Assembly (NCBI RefSeq): GCF_002575655.3
Contig: NC_053038.3
Location: 139,764,885-139,828,884, forward strand
Origin: Aegilops tauschii subsp. strangulata
Taxonomy: Eukaryota; Streptophyta; Magnoliopsida; Poales; Poaceae
Direction: 5' to 3'
DNA: 64,000 nucleotides
In this document: piece by piece, positions 35,440 to 47,654 of the stretch
Numbering within the stretch: the first letter of the stretch is position 1
How the letters are laid out: each line of letters starts with the position of its first letter
The notes under the pieces: generated by a model
Told to the model about the DNA's origin: nothing
Databases searched by the model: none
What the model saw: the letters and a program-made list of their open reading frames with translations, nothing else
Translations under genes and position numbers: made by a program

Positions 35440-37838
35440 GAAGACATTGTCATTTAGGCTTAGACGCTTGCGGTGATCAGCACGCCATTCATTGTTTCAC
35501 TAGAGAACGCCAAACCTCATTACCTTGAGCACACTTGCTTCTAGAACAAATAACCTGGCCAATTTAATCTCAGATGTGCTGCCTCGGTAGTCGATCAAAT
35601 CAATTTCTGTAAGATGGAGATCAAGGCATTCAATGAGATTGTTATAGTGCAGCACATTTTCATGTTCGGGTCTTTTTTATCTGCAAAAGAAGAGAACATA
35701 TTAGAGCAGCTGGCTGTATAAGATTGTCGTGTCATCAAGAGGTACCAATATCATTCGCTCGTACGATAGGGTTGGCTGGCTAGTGATATTTTTTCACTCA
35801 CTCTCTCTCTCTCTCTCCTCTCATTTACCTAGGAGCACGTGAAGAGCTTGGGCATTTGTTGCCTTCCACTATGTGGCCGATGCCATATTTGTCAAAAGTA
35901 TGCCACATAATACGCATCAATGTCAAATCAAAAGATTTTGGCACCGCGCTCGCGATATGAGAGAGTTGGCACCGGTTTGCACACAGACCCACATGTATAA
36001 ACAAATCAATCAAACCAACTACACAAGCCTCTCACTCTCCCAAACAAGTGTTTTTTTATTGCCTCGGTACTCTCCCTCTCCCAGCAAGTGTTTTTTCATT
36101 GCGTGAGTTAATTTGGCACCGGAGCAAAGTAGGTGATCTAGATTGGGGCACCAGGTGAGCAATGGAGGGGCATCGATGCCAAATGCATCACAAGTGAATT
36201 TGGCACGTGTTTTGGCCTACATAGTGGAGGGCCGTTATATCCCACTTTTGTACTACCTCGTATTTAGTGTAAAATTTTGACCATAGATTTACCTAAGAAA
36301 ATGCCAATGCATGTCACCAAAAATTATACAATTTGAAATTATGTTCAAATAAGAATCCAACGATATAATTTTTAGTGACATGCATTAACATTTTGTCAGT
36401 TAAATCTATGGTCAAATTTTGATACTACAAAATAGAAAGAGTAAACCAGGACGCAGGTAGTACTTGCTCTTAGGGTAACCATAGAGTTACTATTCTAAGT
36501 TACTTTCCACTATGACTAGCCTAGGCTACTATAGTAGTACAACAACAAAATGATGCAGGTGATCACGTGCGAAAAAATACTAAAAATATTTCTTTTGGTG
36601 TAGTGCGTAGATGCAGTTTTGAACACTACACTTGTCATCGTAATTTGGGAAAATTATGAAAAAATTGAGCTACGTTGTGATTACTGTTTACTAAATGGAA
36701 AGAAGTTTCACCTTGATGAGTAGATTCTCCATGCACGGAAAGCATGTAAGGAATCCAACAACTTGATCCAGATTGGGGCCGATAGATTTTATTGCCATGA
36801 TCTTCACTGTGCGCATAGACTGGGTCAAGCTTGTGGGAATCATTTTCTAGATGACAATCGTAAATACACCAAGAATAAATTTAAAAATGTGAATTTCAAG
36901 AAGACAGAGAAGAAGATGAGTGATGTACCTGGACGATTATGAATCCAATAAAGAGTTCGGAGAATTTCACAGACGAGTACACCAACGCTGTCAATTTCGG
37001 CAGATCAATGACCCTGAATTTTGTTGGACCTTCTAGATCAGATACAAGCAATCTCTTAAGGAAAGGCGCATTCTCAATGACCATAACGTGGAATAGCTGG
37101 AGTTATCTCTTCCCAATTGATGTCTTGTTGTGGGGCCAGTAAGACACATAAATCCATCGGAGGTTCGTCGAGGAGATGTGGAGGCTAATGAACCCGTGGA
37201 TCTGCTCAAGACGAAGGTACTTGAGCGCACTACAGCTGCGGAGCAGGTGCTCCATAGCCTTCTTCGAGATGCCAACATCGAAGAGGTCGAGCTGCTTGAG
37301 TTGAGGGAGAAGGGCGGACGCGGCATTAATCTAGGGAAGATAGCAGGAGCTGAAGTTGGCGCGGCGCAGTGTTGGAGTGAGGCGGAGCACGGATGGCGGC
37401 AGATAGCGACGTCTTCCAGCTTCAAAGCTGAGCTCCTTGAGCTGATCTAGGGCGGGGGATAAGAACCACTCGTCGAACTTGGCTTGGACCTTGCAGTTGG
37501 TACTGAACATGCGGATGTCAAGGTGTCTGGCTGGCCTAGGGTGAGATGAACGGATCTTGGAGATGGCGGCCATGCGTTTGCAATCCCCGTCGCAGAGGCA
37601 GCTATCGATGGTGAGGCTTGAGGGGGACACGACGCCAAAGGGGGCGCCACCGCCGGGAGAGCAGGGCAGTCCGCACGGTAGATTTGGTGGGGAGGAGGCC
37701 GATGATGACGAGTAACATGTCGTGAGGGAGGCTGCTGATGAAGTCCAGGCTCGCCGGATGCAGTTTTGGCTCGAGCAACCTTCGCTTGTTGGCTGCCTCG
37801 CCATCCATCTCAGCCGGCGTCGATGCTGCTGTAGACAT
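35440..37838 (-). pseudogene. F-box / LRR / FBD gene, decayed
   Basis: The minus-strand start is at 37836-37838 ([14 protein letters not shown]), followed by an F-box ([19 protein letters not shown] ... [10 protein letters not shown]). LRR-like repeats include LDQLKELSFEAG and ALKYLRLEQIHGFI. Exon 1 ends near 36929 (VQ before gtacat). Exon 2 is about 36846-36713 (MIPTSLTQSMRTVKIMAIKS ... LLIK before gtgaaa). Exon 3 from about 35680 carries an FBD domain (IECLDLHLTEIDLIDYRGS ... VMRFGVL). Defects are a frameshift near 37615 after the F-box, TAG at 37331-37333, TAA at 37103-37105 and stops inside FBD. Intact relatives are thought to be SCF ubiquitin-ligase substrate adaptors. A Tat element sits 88 bp upstream of the ATG. 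Confidence 0.82.
36253..36441. mobile_element. Foldback mariner-type MITE, 189 bp
   Basis: Almost the whole element is one inverted repeat: the left arm aaaattttgaccatagattt pairs with aaatctatggtcaaatttt on the right, and the pairing extends to ccaatgcatgtcacc/agtgacatgcatta. TA flanks both ends. It lies in the intron between exons 2 and 3 of the F-box pseudogene. Confidence 0.8.
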
Positions 37839-37926
37839 GTGCTGGTGTGTGTTGTGTGCTGTCCTGCTGGGTGTGCGTCCTTCTGTGCATGCCGCCGCGC
37901 AGGGGTGAATTTTGCGCGAGTGCGTC

Positions 37927-38802
37927 TGTCGGCGTTCTGGGAACGGGGGTCCCCAGACTTGCCTTCCTACGGCCCACGGTGTGGCTCCCCTAACGGCCTG
38001 GTACGACCCATCTTCACCAGCAAACACTTAAGACCCTCGCGAGGCGGGTGACACAAGACCTCCTCAGGGGCAGCCTCACTAGGCTGGCTCGCGAGGAGCA
38101 GAGAGATCAAGGGGAGGGGCACCTCGTGAGGTTCCCATGACGTGAGTCGTGACGACCAAGGCCAGGCGGGCGCCAGCGGGCGCAGAGTACTGGTTTCCTC
38201 TTTGGTGCTAAAGAAGTAGGCGCAGGCGAGGAGTCCAGAGGCATCAGGCAAAGGTTTCCATATCGGTGCAATGAGACCAAGACCAGCAGGACATCAGAAT
38301 GGAGGTCATCGTGGAGCCCACGACGGCGTCACCACCAGAGCCTTTGGCAGGCGAAGACCACCTTTTGTCAGGATAGCTTGTACTAGCTGCCCCCCTTCAA
38401 ATTGGCCATTGTGGGATCCCTTCCCTTCTAATATTTGGGAAGAGGACCCCGGCCTCTATAAATAGGACTAGCCACCACCATAGAAGGCAACTGATCCTGG
38501 ATCATATCCATTCCATCCACACACACAAGCTGACCGAGCTCAAGAACACCTCTCCTCACGATGTAGTTCTTCCCTTGTACTTGTTCATCCCCAGCCTACT
38601 AGACAATCCACCACACCACACTGGAGTAGGGTATTACACCACATTGGTGGCCCGAACCAGTATAAACTCTTGTGTCCCTTATTCTTCGGGTTCGGCAAGC
38701 TAGGCTTTGCGATCATGGTGAGAGCGTGAGCTAGGGGGAGAGAGATCTTCGTGCGCACCCTAGAGTTACCTCAAGGGTTTTGCAGGAACTCGTAATCCGA
38801 CA
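37927..38802 (+). repeat. 5' LTR of element C
   Basis: Starts TGTCGGCGTTC and ends AATCCGACA. TATA box TATAAATA at 38457-38464. Compared with the 3' LTR it lacks about 18 bp near 38040 and has scattered substitutions. Confidence 0.93.
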
Positions 38803-38804
38803 TT

Positions 38805-38824
38805 TGGCGCGCCAGGTAGGGGTG
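38805..38824 (+). promoter_or_regulatory. Primer-binding site of element C
   Basis: TGGCGCGCCAGGTAGGGGTG two bases after the LTR end, identical to the PBS of element A. Confidence 0.9.
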
Positions 38825-38874
38825 CGCTGAAGCTTCCCTTTCGTTGATCCGCGCTCCTCCAGTCCACCACGTCC

Positions 38875-39390
38875 ATGGCAGACGCACGTCGAGCTCGCGC
38901 CGAGCGCCGGGCCGCCCTGGCCGCCTTTGTCGCTCAGACAGCCCCTATCGGCGGGCCTCCCCGTTGTTCTCCATCACCCGCCGCCAGCGCCGCCACCGGC
39001 CCGGCGGGAAACGAGCAGCAAGCATTTTCGTTGCACCCCTCTGTGCGGCGAGACGGCCGCACCGCTACCCCGTCGCTGACTCCGGCCGGCTCTTTGTCCC
39101 ACGCTCGTCGCGCGCCCACGGATGCGCAGGCCTCGCTGCTCATGGCACGCGAGCTCCTGCGCTACCGCCCGGTCGATGAGCTCTACGAGGACTGGCTCGA
39201 CAGCATCGCTGAGCTCGTCAGCGCCGCTGGGGCCTCCCCCACACCGTCCCTCTCACTGCCTCGCCCTCCTCCAGCTGCGGGCGATGTAGCTCACGGAGCG
39301 CCCCCCACCGCCTCCGCACCAAGGCGGCGCCCTAGCACCAAGACGCGCGGCCCCTCGGCGCGACCCGCCACGCCGGGCGCCCGCGCATGA
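38875..39390 (+). pseudogene. Gag N-terminal region of element C, out of frame with the core
   Basis: A 171-codon frame from ATG 38875 (MADARRARAERRAAL) is Ala/Pro/Arg-rich and includes a helical stretch (LLMARELLRYRPVDELYED). It precedes the Gag core in a different frame, so an indel between about 39180 and 39390 has split gag. Position 73 bp after the PBS fits a Gag start. Confidence 0.65.
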
Positions 39391-40391
39391 AGAAGCGAGT
39401 TACCAAGAAGTTCCCCGACCACGAGAAGACGCTCACGCACTCCCGGCGCCACCATGTCAAGACCGCGTGCCGGCGGCGGCAGTGGTGCGTGGGCATCAAG
39501 ACCAAGCTCCGCCCAAGCGGCGGGCCCCGATGGCCACAGCAGGCTGCCGTGCCTTCAGTCGGGAGCTGCGTAGCATCATTTGGCCAGGCAAGTTCAAGCC
39601 AGACCTGCCTCTGCGACGGCACCCTCGACCCTGGGGAGTTCTTGCAGCTCTACGAGCTGAGCATCGAGGCAGCCAACGACGACAACAAAGTCATGGCAGA
39701 CTGGTTTCCCATGGCTCTCAAAGATGGTGCTCGCTCGTGGCTCCTGAATCTGCCCCCGGGTTCGATCTCCTCCTTGGGTGAGATGCGCGACCGCTTCGTT
39801 GCCAACTTCCAGGGCACTCGCGACCGCCCGCCGGCCGCGGGTGACCTACGGCGCATCAAGCAGCAGCCAGGAGAGACCCCGCAGAAGTACATCCAGTGCT
39901 TCAACAACATTCGCCTCAAGATCATCAAGGTGATGGATGAGGCCATCATTTCAACATTCTCTGATGTCGTCCGCGACGTCAAGATGAAGGAGGAGCTCGC
40001 TATCCAAGAGGATCTATGCACGGCGCTGGAGATGTTCAACATGGCGACTAAGTCTGCGAGAGCTGAGGAGGGGCGCCTCTCCCTCCTCGAACTCCCTGCT
40101 GCCAACCTAGAAGAGAAGAAAGCCAAGGCCAAGGACGTGAAGCACAAGGGGATAGCCGTGCTCACGACGGAGCGAGATACGAAGCGCGGCCGGGACCACC
40201 CCGTGTCATCCAAGTGCAGCCGTCCGTTCTGCGCCTTCCACAACGTACACAGCCACAACACCAATGACTACCAAGAGCCCAGGGCCATTCGAGATGGATG
40301 CTTCGGTCGACGCCCCGAGCGAAATGACCGGGGCTACGGCCGAGGAGGAGGACGAAGTGGAGGACGCTGGGACGACCGCGGCCCCTGTTAG
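39387..40391 (+). pseudogene. Gag core of element C
   Basis: The retrotransposon-gag domain is visible as WFPMALKDGARSWLLNLPPG, then MRDRFVANFQGT and a QQPGETPQKYIQCFNN segment. A zinc-binding-like stretch follows (CSRPFCAFHNVHSHNTNDY), then Arg/Gly-rich sequence. The frame stops at TAG 40389-40391; the same frame runs on and has another TAG at 40539-40541 before the protease. The first codons (MKKRVTKKF) are probably read in a shifted frame. Confidence 0.82.
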
Positions 40392-40589
40392 GAGTGGCGC
40401 GACCGGCCCCGCGAGGACCACTGGCAGGACCAGCCTCGTGAGGACGCCTGGAGGGACCAGCCTCGTGAGAACCGTCCTCAGGACAATCCTGGCCTCCCTC
40501 CGCTGCCGCCACCACCAAGAAGGAACGACGACCACCATTAGGACGAGGGGGCTGGGGGCTTCGAGGAGCCACGCGTTATCGCTTGCTTC

Positions 40590-41276
40590 TTGGGCGGTCC
40601 TCAGGCCCCAGCTTCCAAGCGCATCTTCAAGCAGTTTGCTCGCAAGGTGAACGCGGCCCTTCCCAGTCTCGAGGCCACGTGCCCGCTCAGGTGGTCCAAG
40701 TGCGCCATCACCTTCAGCTCGTCGGACCAGCTCAAGTGCGCGGCTACTGCCGGCACCCTCCTGATGCTTTGCTCACCCGTCATCAGCAACGTCCAAGTCA
40801 ACAAGACCCTCATCAACGGCGGCACAGGGCTCAATCTCCTGTCCGCTGAGAAGTTCGATAGCCTGCAAGTGCCATATGATCAGCTACAGCCTACCAAGCC
40901 TTTTTCAGGAGTGACCGACGGCTCCACCACCCCGATAGAGCAGGTCCGCCTCCCTGTCACCTTCGGCCAGCACAACAACTACCGCACTGAGCTCATTGAC
41001 TTTGACGTCGCCCACATCCGTCTGCCGTACAATGCCATCCTTGGGTATGCAGCATTGGCCAAGTTCATGGCGGTGACCCACCACAGCTACAACGGCCTCA
41101 AAATGCCAGGAAGCGGCGGAGTCATCACGGTCCCCTGCGAAGAAAGAGTTGTGGTGTGCTCCCTAGAGCACGCCTTCCAAGTCGCAGCAATCGAAGACCC
41201 CGACAACGAAGACACCCTGTACCCTCATGAGGCCATCCCCAAGAAGAAGAAGCAGCTAATCCACCCAGCGCCTTAG
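40590..41276 (+). pseudogene. Aspartic protease-like domain of element C
   Basis: It is in the same frame as the Gag core. A segment LINGGTGLNLLSAEKFD corresponds to the Gypsy protease active site, with Asn at the place of the catalytic Asp (D-G-G is usual in Tat relatives). LPYNAILGYAALAKFMAV matches the later hydrophobic segment. The missing catalytic residue suggests an inactive enzyme. Confidence 0.75.
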
Positions 41277-41422
41277 GGAAGCAGTGTCTCTAGTGGCACC
41301 ACCTCAGGATCCGCGCCCGCAGCCGGGGCACCTCCCTCCCTCGCCTAAGAAGGCGCGCCCGGTGCCCTCCTCAGGCTGGGCTCGGGGGCTCTCTTCTGGA
41401 GGCCTCAGACCTAGCCGATGTC

Positions 41423-41776
41423 ATGAGGGAGGCGCTCGGGCACCACATGGACGCATCCTTCGCTACACATTTACCTCAAGAGGGCACAAGGCGAGGAGCG
41501 CCTAGTGCTCATGAGTTCATCACCCAGGCAATCCAGGAGCTTCAAGAGGCAAGGAACGTACGCGGCGACCGCCACCCACCACCCGGCGCAGCTCCCCATC
41601 CCAGCGGGGACGGCGGGCTGCATGTCTGCGTCAACATTCCAGGCCTCAACAGGGCCACATCTCAGGAGCGCTTCCGGCCTTCGTGCGTTGGCCGGTGCGA
41701 GGGGCCACATCACAGCTATGTTCGCATGTCGTTTTGCCTGTCGAACGCGACTGTCACCTACCAGCGTCATCTATAG
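41423..41776 (+). pseudogene. Gutted reverse transcriptase remnant of element C
   Basis: A short frame contains LHVCVNIPGLNRA, which resembles the RT stretch before the first catalytic Asp. It is followed almost directly by YVRMSFCLSNATVTYQRHL, the later palm segment. The intervening catalytic region and everything after (YxDD box, RNase H, integrase) are missing. The element must rely on enzymes in trans. Confidence 0.7.
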
Positions 41777-41978
41777 AGCATCCTGGCGGCTCAGGAGTCT
41801 AGGCATCATGCAGTCTGGGGGGAGATGGCGACGGTCCTCAAGGAACCACCAGAGCCCCCGGAGGCTCCTGAGGCTCAGGGCCTTGGTGGCTCATGAGGAA
41901 CGACTCCTTCAGCACGCACCTTCAACTACCTCAACACTCCTTCGACGATGGAACCAGGTGACATTTTTCGGTTTACTC

Positions 41979-42148
41979 AGCTGGGAGCACCCCTCGGGCT
42001 GCATCATACCCAGGTCGCATGGGCATGTCCATGCGGCATGTATCTTTTTGCATCTTTAGCTTACTCTGTTGGGGGCGCCCCTCGGGCTGCATCATCCCCA
42101 GGCCGCTCGGGTCCGTCCCAGTGGCATGTATCGTTCTTGCATCTATCT
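41979..42148. repeat. Tandem repeat, two copies of about 87 bp
   Basis: gcacccctcgggctgcatca, followed by ccaggYcgc and a ggcatgtat segment, occurs at 41987 and again near 42075. It lies in the non-coding part of element C. Confidence 0.65.
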
Positions 42149-42969
42149 AAGTTAGCTTGTCTCCTTACACGAGTTATCTATGGCTATCACATGCTTATCT
42201 GGTACATTGATACCCCACCCGTGGCAACCCTCGTTGCCACGGGAGCCGCGCCGGTTGTCTTTCCTTAGGATTCCTCGCATGAGTAGGCTTGGCGCAGCGT
42301 CTGTGCTTGGGTCCGTCCCTGCAGCGTCGACAAACCCAACGCATGAGCTCTGTCTGGCGGGCCGACCCCGTTCACGTCACCTCCTGGGGTCGTTGGTGCC
42401 TGGCCTTCTCATGGGATCGCCTCAGGAAATTCGTCCGGCGCAGGTTGCCTAACCATCTCGCAGGACCACTGAAGCTATCAAGAACCAAGACCAGGCGCAA
42501 CCCGCCTTGAGGTAGGGCCTCGTGAGTCCCGCGCTGGCTCATGAGTGCCCAGACACACCTCGTCTAGCCCTGCCGTGCAAGCCACATGTCAGGGCGGGGC
42601 TGTACACGCCCTGGGGGCTCCCCTCAGAGGGAGCCCGCACCCACGCACCAGGGGAAGCACCATGCTCCGTGCTGGCAGTCTACACGGCCGAGGAGCGGCT
42701 ATGCCCGTGCAAGTGCGGAAGGCTACACTCCGCGCTGGTGATAAACAACTGACGGCGGCCCCATGGCCATACCAACCTCAGGGAGCCACCCGTCTCAGTG
42801 TCCAGCCTCACCGCAATGCTTTCCCGTCGGGAGAGACACACGAGGGGGCTAAGCACGGGGGCTATGCTTAGGCCCTGCCTAGCGTACGCCGCCCTGCCAG
42901 GTCCCTCAGACCTGGTCGTCGCGCGCCACTCCTGAGCGGGACCTCGGCGAGGACAGGTATGAAGGTCTG
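42149..42969 (+). other. Non-coding GC-rich part of element C
   Basis: No frame with recognisable content. Short ORFs here have low-complexity Arg/Pro/Ala composition and look incidental. Confidence 0.45.
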
Positions 42970-43300
42970 TTTGAGCGTCAAGGGGGACTCCGGAGCATCG
43001 CGACTCAGGAGCCTAACTGGCCACGTAGCACCTCACCCCTTGGTCCGTCCTAGTGATCCGGATGGCCCAACAGTGGATGAGGTATGCGCGGGGTCGGGCC
43101 CAGCCGACGTAGAACCCTAAGACTTACTTTAGCGGCTCCTTCCCGTAGGCCGTTTGCGTGTCAAGGGGGACTCCTGAGCATCGCGACTCAGGAGCCTATC
43201 TGCCACGTAGCCCCTCACCCCTTGGTGCGTCCTGGTGATCCGGACGGCACAACGGCGGCTGAGGTATGCGCGGGGTTGGGCCCTGCCGACGTAGAACATC
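42970..43300. repeat. Tandem repeat, two copies with a 182-bp period
   Basis: gtcaagggggactcc starts at 42977 and 43159; each is followed by catcgcgactcaggagccta, cacgtagc, ctcaccccttgg and ggtatgcgcggggt. Confidence 0.8.
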
Positions 43301-43459
43301 AAGCAAACGGGAAGGAAATCGCGGAACCTAAATAAGTTATTACACAACATATTGTCCCCGAAGCGACAAGCAGAGTTTTAACGCCTCCACGAGGCACGTC
43401 TCATGTCACAGGAAAGTAAAACGACAAGGAGCGCCGTCCTTCACTACCAAGCCCTTTCT

Positions 43460-46171
43460 TCAGCCTTGCGCGCTCTTGTCAGGGAGCGCCTTCCCGCCGA
43501 CAGCGGCACCGCGGGTCGTGTCGCTGGCCTCGGCCGCGGGATCGGCAGGGCCATCGGTTGGAAGCGCAGGCTCGATGGCGAGGAACTTCTTAAACAGGGC
43601 TTCCACCTGGCCGTCCACGGCTGCGGCGGCGCTGTGCAGCGCGCCTCCTCCACGGTCTCGAGCAGCTCGCCGAGGTCGGCGCCGGGGTTGCGAAGATGCA
43701 GGTGGCTGAAGACGCACGTCAGAGCTGAAGAAGAAACTGCGCGGGCTCCCCCTCCACCATGGGGCCGATCCCGTCGACGACACCCTCGAGCGCCTCGACA
43801 AGGTAAGGAAGCAGCTGGGCGGGGCCTTCATCGTCCGTCGACGGAGGCTTCTCCAAGCCTTTCTTGTAGAGTGCCCGCAGCGCTTCACGGGATCTCTCCT
43901 CAAGGGAATTGAAGGCCACGTGGTCCTCGGCAAGAATGTTCTCCCTGGCCTCCAGCAGGGTCTTCTCAGCCCCCAGCTTCTTCTCCAGCTCCTCCAGGCG
44001 GTTGCGCTCTGTTGCCTGCGCCCTCGCCGACCGCTCTAGTTCGGCGTCACGACCGTTGACCGTGTCTTCCTGGGCCTTCATCTTCTCCTCCTCTGCCTTG
44101 TGGTCGCGAGCCTCGGCAGCGCGCTCGTTGCGCATGGTCTCCAACTCGGCCTCCAGCGACTGGGAGCAATCCTGGGCAGCCCCGGTGTCCCTCAGCGCCA
44201 CCTCGCGAGCAGCCACGGCTTGGTTGGCGGCCTGCTTGTCCTTCTCGGAAGCCGCCGTGGCTTATCCCAGTGCCGCACAGACGGACGCATCTGAGTGCAA
44301 CCAGCCAGAGATCAGCTCCAGGCGCCCGCCCACTGAGCGACGGCGGCGCCTTGAAGATCACCCCGCAGCCGAGTCAGTGCACAAAGGGCATGCTCCAGGG
44401 CGTTAGGCGAGGCAGAAGGATCACGAACTGGCGGTGGGACGGAAGGAGAAGGCAGCATCGTCGCCAAGACCTGCAGGTTAACGGCGGCGGAAGAAGAAGC
44501 CAGGAGCTTCGGAGCCTGCGGGGCCTCGGCCAGCGAGCTGGGGACAAGCGCCTCGGGGGCAGACGTGGCGTCAGGGGTCACTGTCCCCTGGAGACGCTCC
44601 TCTGGGCCTCACGAGGAAGACCAGGACGGAGGGGTGCGGGCCCCATCATCGCCCTTCTGCGCCGGAGGACGTGTTGCCGTGCCAGGCTGCTAGGTCCCCG
44701 AGGATGTGGCCGCCCCCTCCTTCTTTTTCTTCGATGATGACGTCGGCCTAGCAGCACAAGGAGGAAGCATGAGGAAGCCGCAGAGGAAGCAGGAGCAAGG
44801 GCAAGGTCAGCGCAGGATACCCACTGGTCCACGGTGGCGTAGTCCCGCCGCCTCTTTAGAAGTGCGGAGCCTGGGGGCCTCACGGCCTGGGGCGCTGGCG
44901 CGTAGGCCCCAGGAGTCGGCGAGGCCACGGTGGCTCCGGGCGGCGACATGGCGGAAGCGTCACCCCAGGAGATCAGCACCGACCTGCTCTTCGTCGGGAC
45001 GCCGGGCGGCGGCTTCCTCAAGTGGGAGACCCTGGACCTCGTAGTGACCCCGGCAAGGGGCAGGGCTTCCTTCACTGCGTGGTCGTCAGTGTCGTCGTCG
45101 TCAGGCAAGACACAGAGGAGATCAGCCTTGCGCGGAGGGGAGGTCTCCCCAGACCACTCCGGGGTGGCTGCCAAGTGCTGCTCTTCCTCCTCGCCAGAAT
45201 CGTCAGAGGACACCACCACCGGAACCGTCACCGCCGGAGCCTCAGAGGGCGCCAGCGGCACAAGACCACGCCCGTCGAAGATAGGCATGGGGGCGGCAAT
45301 CTTCGCCCCATCCTGGCGGCGGTACAGGGGAACGAAGGTGTCCAACGGGTACCCCTGGTCGTCCCCGACCAAGGAGCGGGGGGCCGTGCCTAGCTCTACG
45401 TCAGACAGGGCCTGCGGACGCAGGCGGAGATCGTCCCCGAGCTTCCACAAGGGGCGCGAGCACGCCTGAAGGGGAGCCACGCACTTCGCCATGAACTCCT
45501 TGATGATCATGGACCCCGTCAGCTTCGCCGACCTTGGGTCATCAAGCTTCATGTCGGCGGTCATCCTCTCCAGCATCAGGGTAGGTGAGCTTCACGTGGA
45601 ACCACCCGTCGTGAGACGTGGGCATCTCCATCGGCAGCACAAGCCGGGGGTGAGATCACTTAGCATCCATCAGGACGCACTTGCTCCTGAAGCCCTCGGC
45701 CTTCTTCCCGGCCTTTGAGATCACGTTGGTCTTGTTGGCCGCAACAAAGTTGGCACACCCCGAGCAGGGGCCATCCTTGATCCGGAGATAGAAGAAGTGG
45801 CGCAACAGCGCCACGGACGGCATCACCCCAATGTACGCCTCGCAATAGAAGGCGAAGATCGACAGAAGGAGGATGGAGTTGGGATGAAGATGGAGGGCGT
45901 GAAGCTTATAATGGCTGAGGACGGAGTAAAAGAAGTGGGAGAAGGGGGGAACCAACCCCGCAACTATGCTGCTCATGAAGAAGGGATAGAAGGTGCTACC
46001 CGAGGCCTCCGGCTCGGCGGAGCCAACCCGGAGTGTAGTTTGCCTCTTCTGATCGCCCCCCGCTGTCATCAGGAGCGTGGGGGCAAGGTTCTTCTCTGAG
46101 ATGCTTGGCAATTTCAGCGCAGGCTTGTACCAGGATGGTGGAAGGGCGGCCCGAGCTTTGTTGGGCGCCAT
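43460..46171 (-). pseudogene. Antisense gene of element C (gypsy-type transposon domain plus coiled coil)
   Basis: Runs opposite to the element, between pol remnants and the 3' LTR. From ATG 46169-46171 (MAPNKARAALPPSW) it encodes the plant domain known as 'putative gypsy type transposon' (PF04195-like): VAGLVPPFSHFFYSVLSHYK and YCEAYIGVMPSVALLRHFF. A TGA at 45656-45658 and shifts follow. The frame at 45576-44578 carries MIIKEFMAKCVAPLQ and acidic, Ser-rich sequence. The 44216-43719 frame is a strong coiled coil (LEAELETMRNERAAEARD). Introns are likely but hard to place here. Function is unknown; homologous to the gene at 53811-57614. Confidence 0.75.
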
Positions 46172-46463
46172 TGGCGGCAGGCTCAGAGGAGGATTTGGAC
46201 GGATCTGGAGTCTTTGGGAATGAGGAGCAAGAAAGGGGATCCAGAGCAAGACAAAGGGGAGCAATGAAGGCAGCGTGGCCTACACCAGCCTTTTGTCAAT
46301 CGGGCAGTTGTCGAGACAGCGTGGGGAAGCGGAGACGCCCACGTCCAGTCAATCGACACGCATCAATCAAGGCCGCATGAGGTTGGGGCCCGCGGCGCTC
46401 CGCACTTGCCTCTTGGCTTCGCATCGAAGCCAAGTCCGAGTGCGCCTTGGCCTGGAGGGCTAC

Positions 46464-47361
46464 TGTCGGCGTTCTGGGAACGGGGGTCCCCAGACTTGCC
46501 TACCTGCGGCCCACGCCGTGGCTCCACTAACGGCCTGGTACGACCCATCTTCACCAGCAAACACTCAAGACCCTCGCGAGGGGCCAAGCCTCATGAGGCG
46601 GGCGACACAAGACCTCCTCAGGGGTAGCCTCACTAGGCTGGCTCGTGAGGAGCAGAGACATCAAGGCGATGGGCACCTCGTGAGGTTCCCGTGACGTGAG
46701 CCGTGATGACCAAGGCCAGGCGGGCGCTAGTGGGCGCAGAGTACTGGTTTCCTCTTTGGTGTTAAAGAAGCAGGCGCAGGCGAGGAGTCCCGAGGCATCA
46801 GGGAAAGGTTTCCATATCGGTGCAATGAGACCAAGACCAGTAGGACGGCAGGATGGAGGTCATCGCGGAGCCCACGATGGCGTCACCACCAGAGCCTTTG
46901 GTAGGCGAGGACCACCTTTTGTCAGGATAGCTTGTACTAGCTGTCCCCCTTCAAATTGGTCATTGCGGGATCCCTTCCCGCCTAATATTTGGGAAGAGGA
47001 CCCGGGCCTCTATAAATAGGACTAGTCACCACCGTAGAAGGCAACTGATCCTGGATCAGATCTATTCCATCCACACACACACAAGCTCACCGAGCTCAAT
47101 AACACCTCTCCCCAGGAGGTAGTTCTTCCCTTGTACTTGTTCATCCCCAGCTTACTAGGCAATCCACCACACCACACTGGAGTAGGGTATTACACCACAT
47201 CGGTGGCCCGAACCAGTATAAACTCTTGTGTCCCTTGTTCTTCGGGTTCAGCGAGCTAGGCTTTGAGATCGTGGTGAGAGAGTGAGCTAGGGGGAGAGAG
47301 ATCTTTGTGCGCACCCCAGAGTTCGAACCTCAAGGGTTTTGCCGGAACCCGTAATCCGACA
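46464..47361 (+). repeat. 3' LTR of element C
   Basis: Starts TGTCGGCGTTC and ends AATCCGACA; TATA box at 47011-47018. The purine-rich ggagggctac just before 46464 is the probable polypurine tract. Confidence 0.93.
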
Positions 47362-47654
47362 GCGTCCTTCATGCGGAAGAAGTGTGCCCTCAATTTACTA
47401 GCGTGCGGGGTGCTACCCTGAGTGGTTTCAACGTTGTTTACTTCATCGCATGTCATATGGGCCTCTAGTTTACTTATTTTCACCCACTGCCACATGGGAC
47501 AGCGCACGAAGATAGAGAACACAAGTTGACAAGGCAGCATGTGGACTTGTTGACCAGTCAACTAAACAATATACGGAGCTATACGCTGACACAGTGACCG
47601 TATAATCCGTCGGTATAGAGAGTTCGAGTGAGAGGGGAGGCCCGTGAGAGATAG
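47362..47654. other. Former upstream flank of the F-box pseudogene
   Basis: Begins with the second GCGTC duplication. Before element C inserted, this DNA was adjacent to 37921, so it likely contains the displaced promoter of the F-box gene. No motif was assigned. Confidence 0.5.

Larger units (their letters stand above)
37927..47361 (+). mobile_element. Tat-like Gypsy element C, 9.4 kb, non-autonomous
   Basis: Two LTRs (876 and 898 bp) bound the element, with a perfect 5-bp duplication GCGTC (37922-37926, 47362-47366). The internal order is PBS, gag-protease, an RT remnant without its catalytic centre, tandem repeats, then a long gene on the opposite strand before the 3' LTR. PBS and antisense gene indicate the Tat lineage. 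It lies in the 5' region of the F-box pseudogene. Confidence 0.93.
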
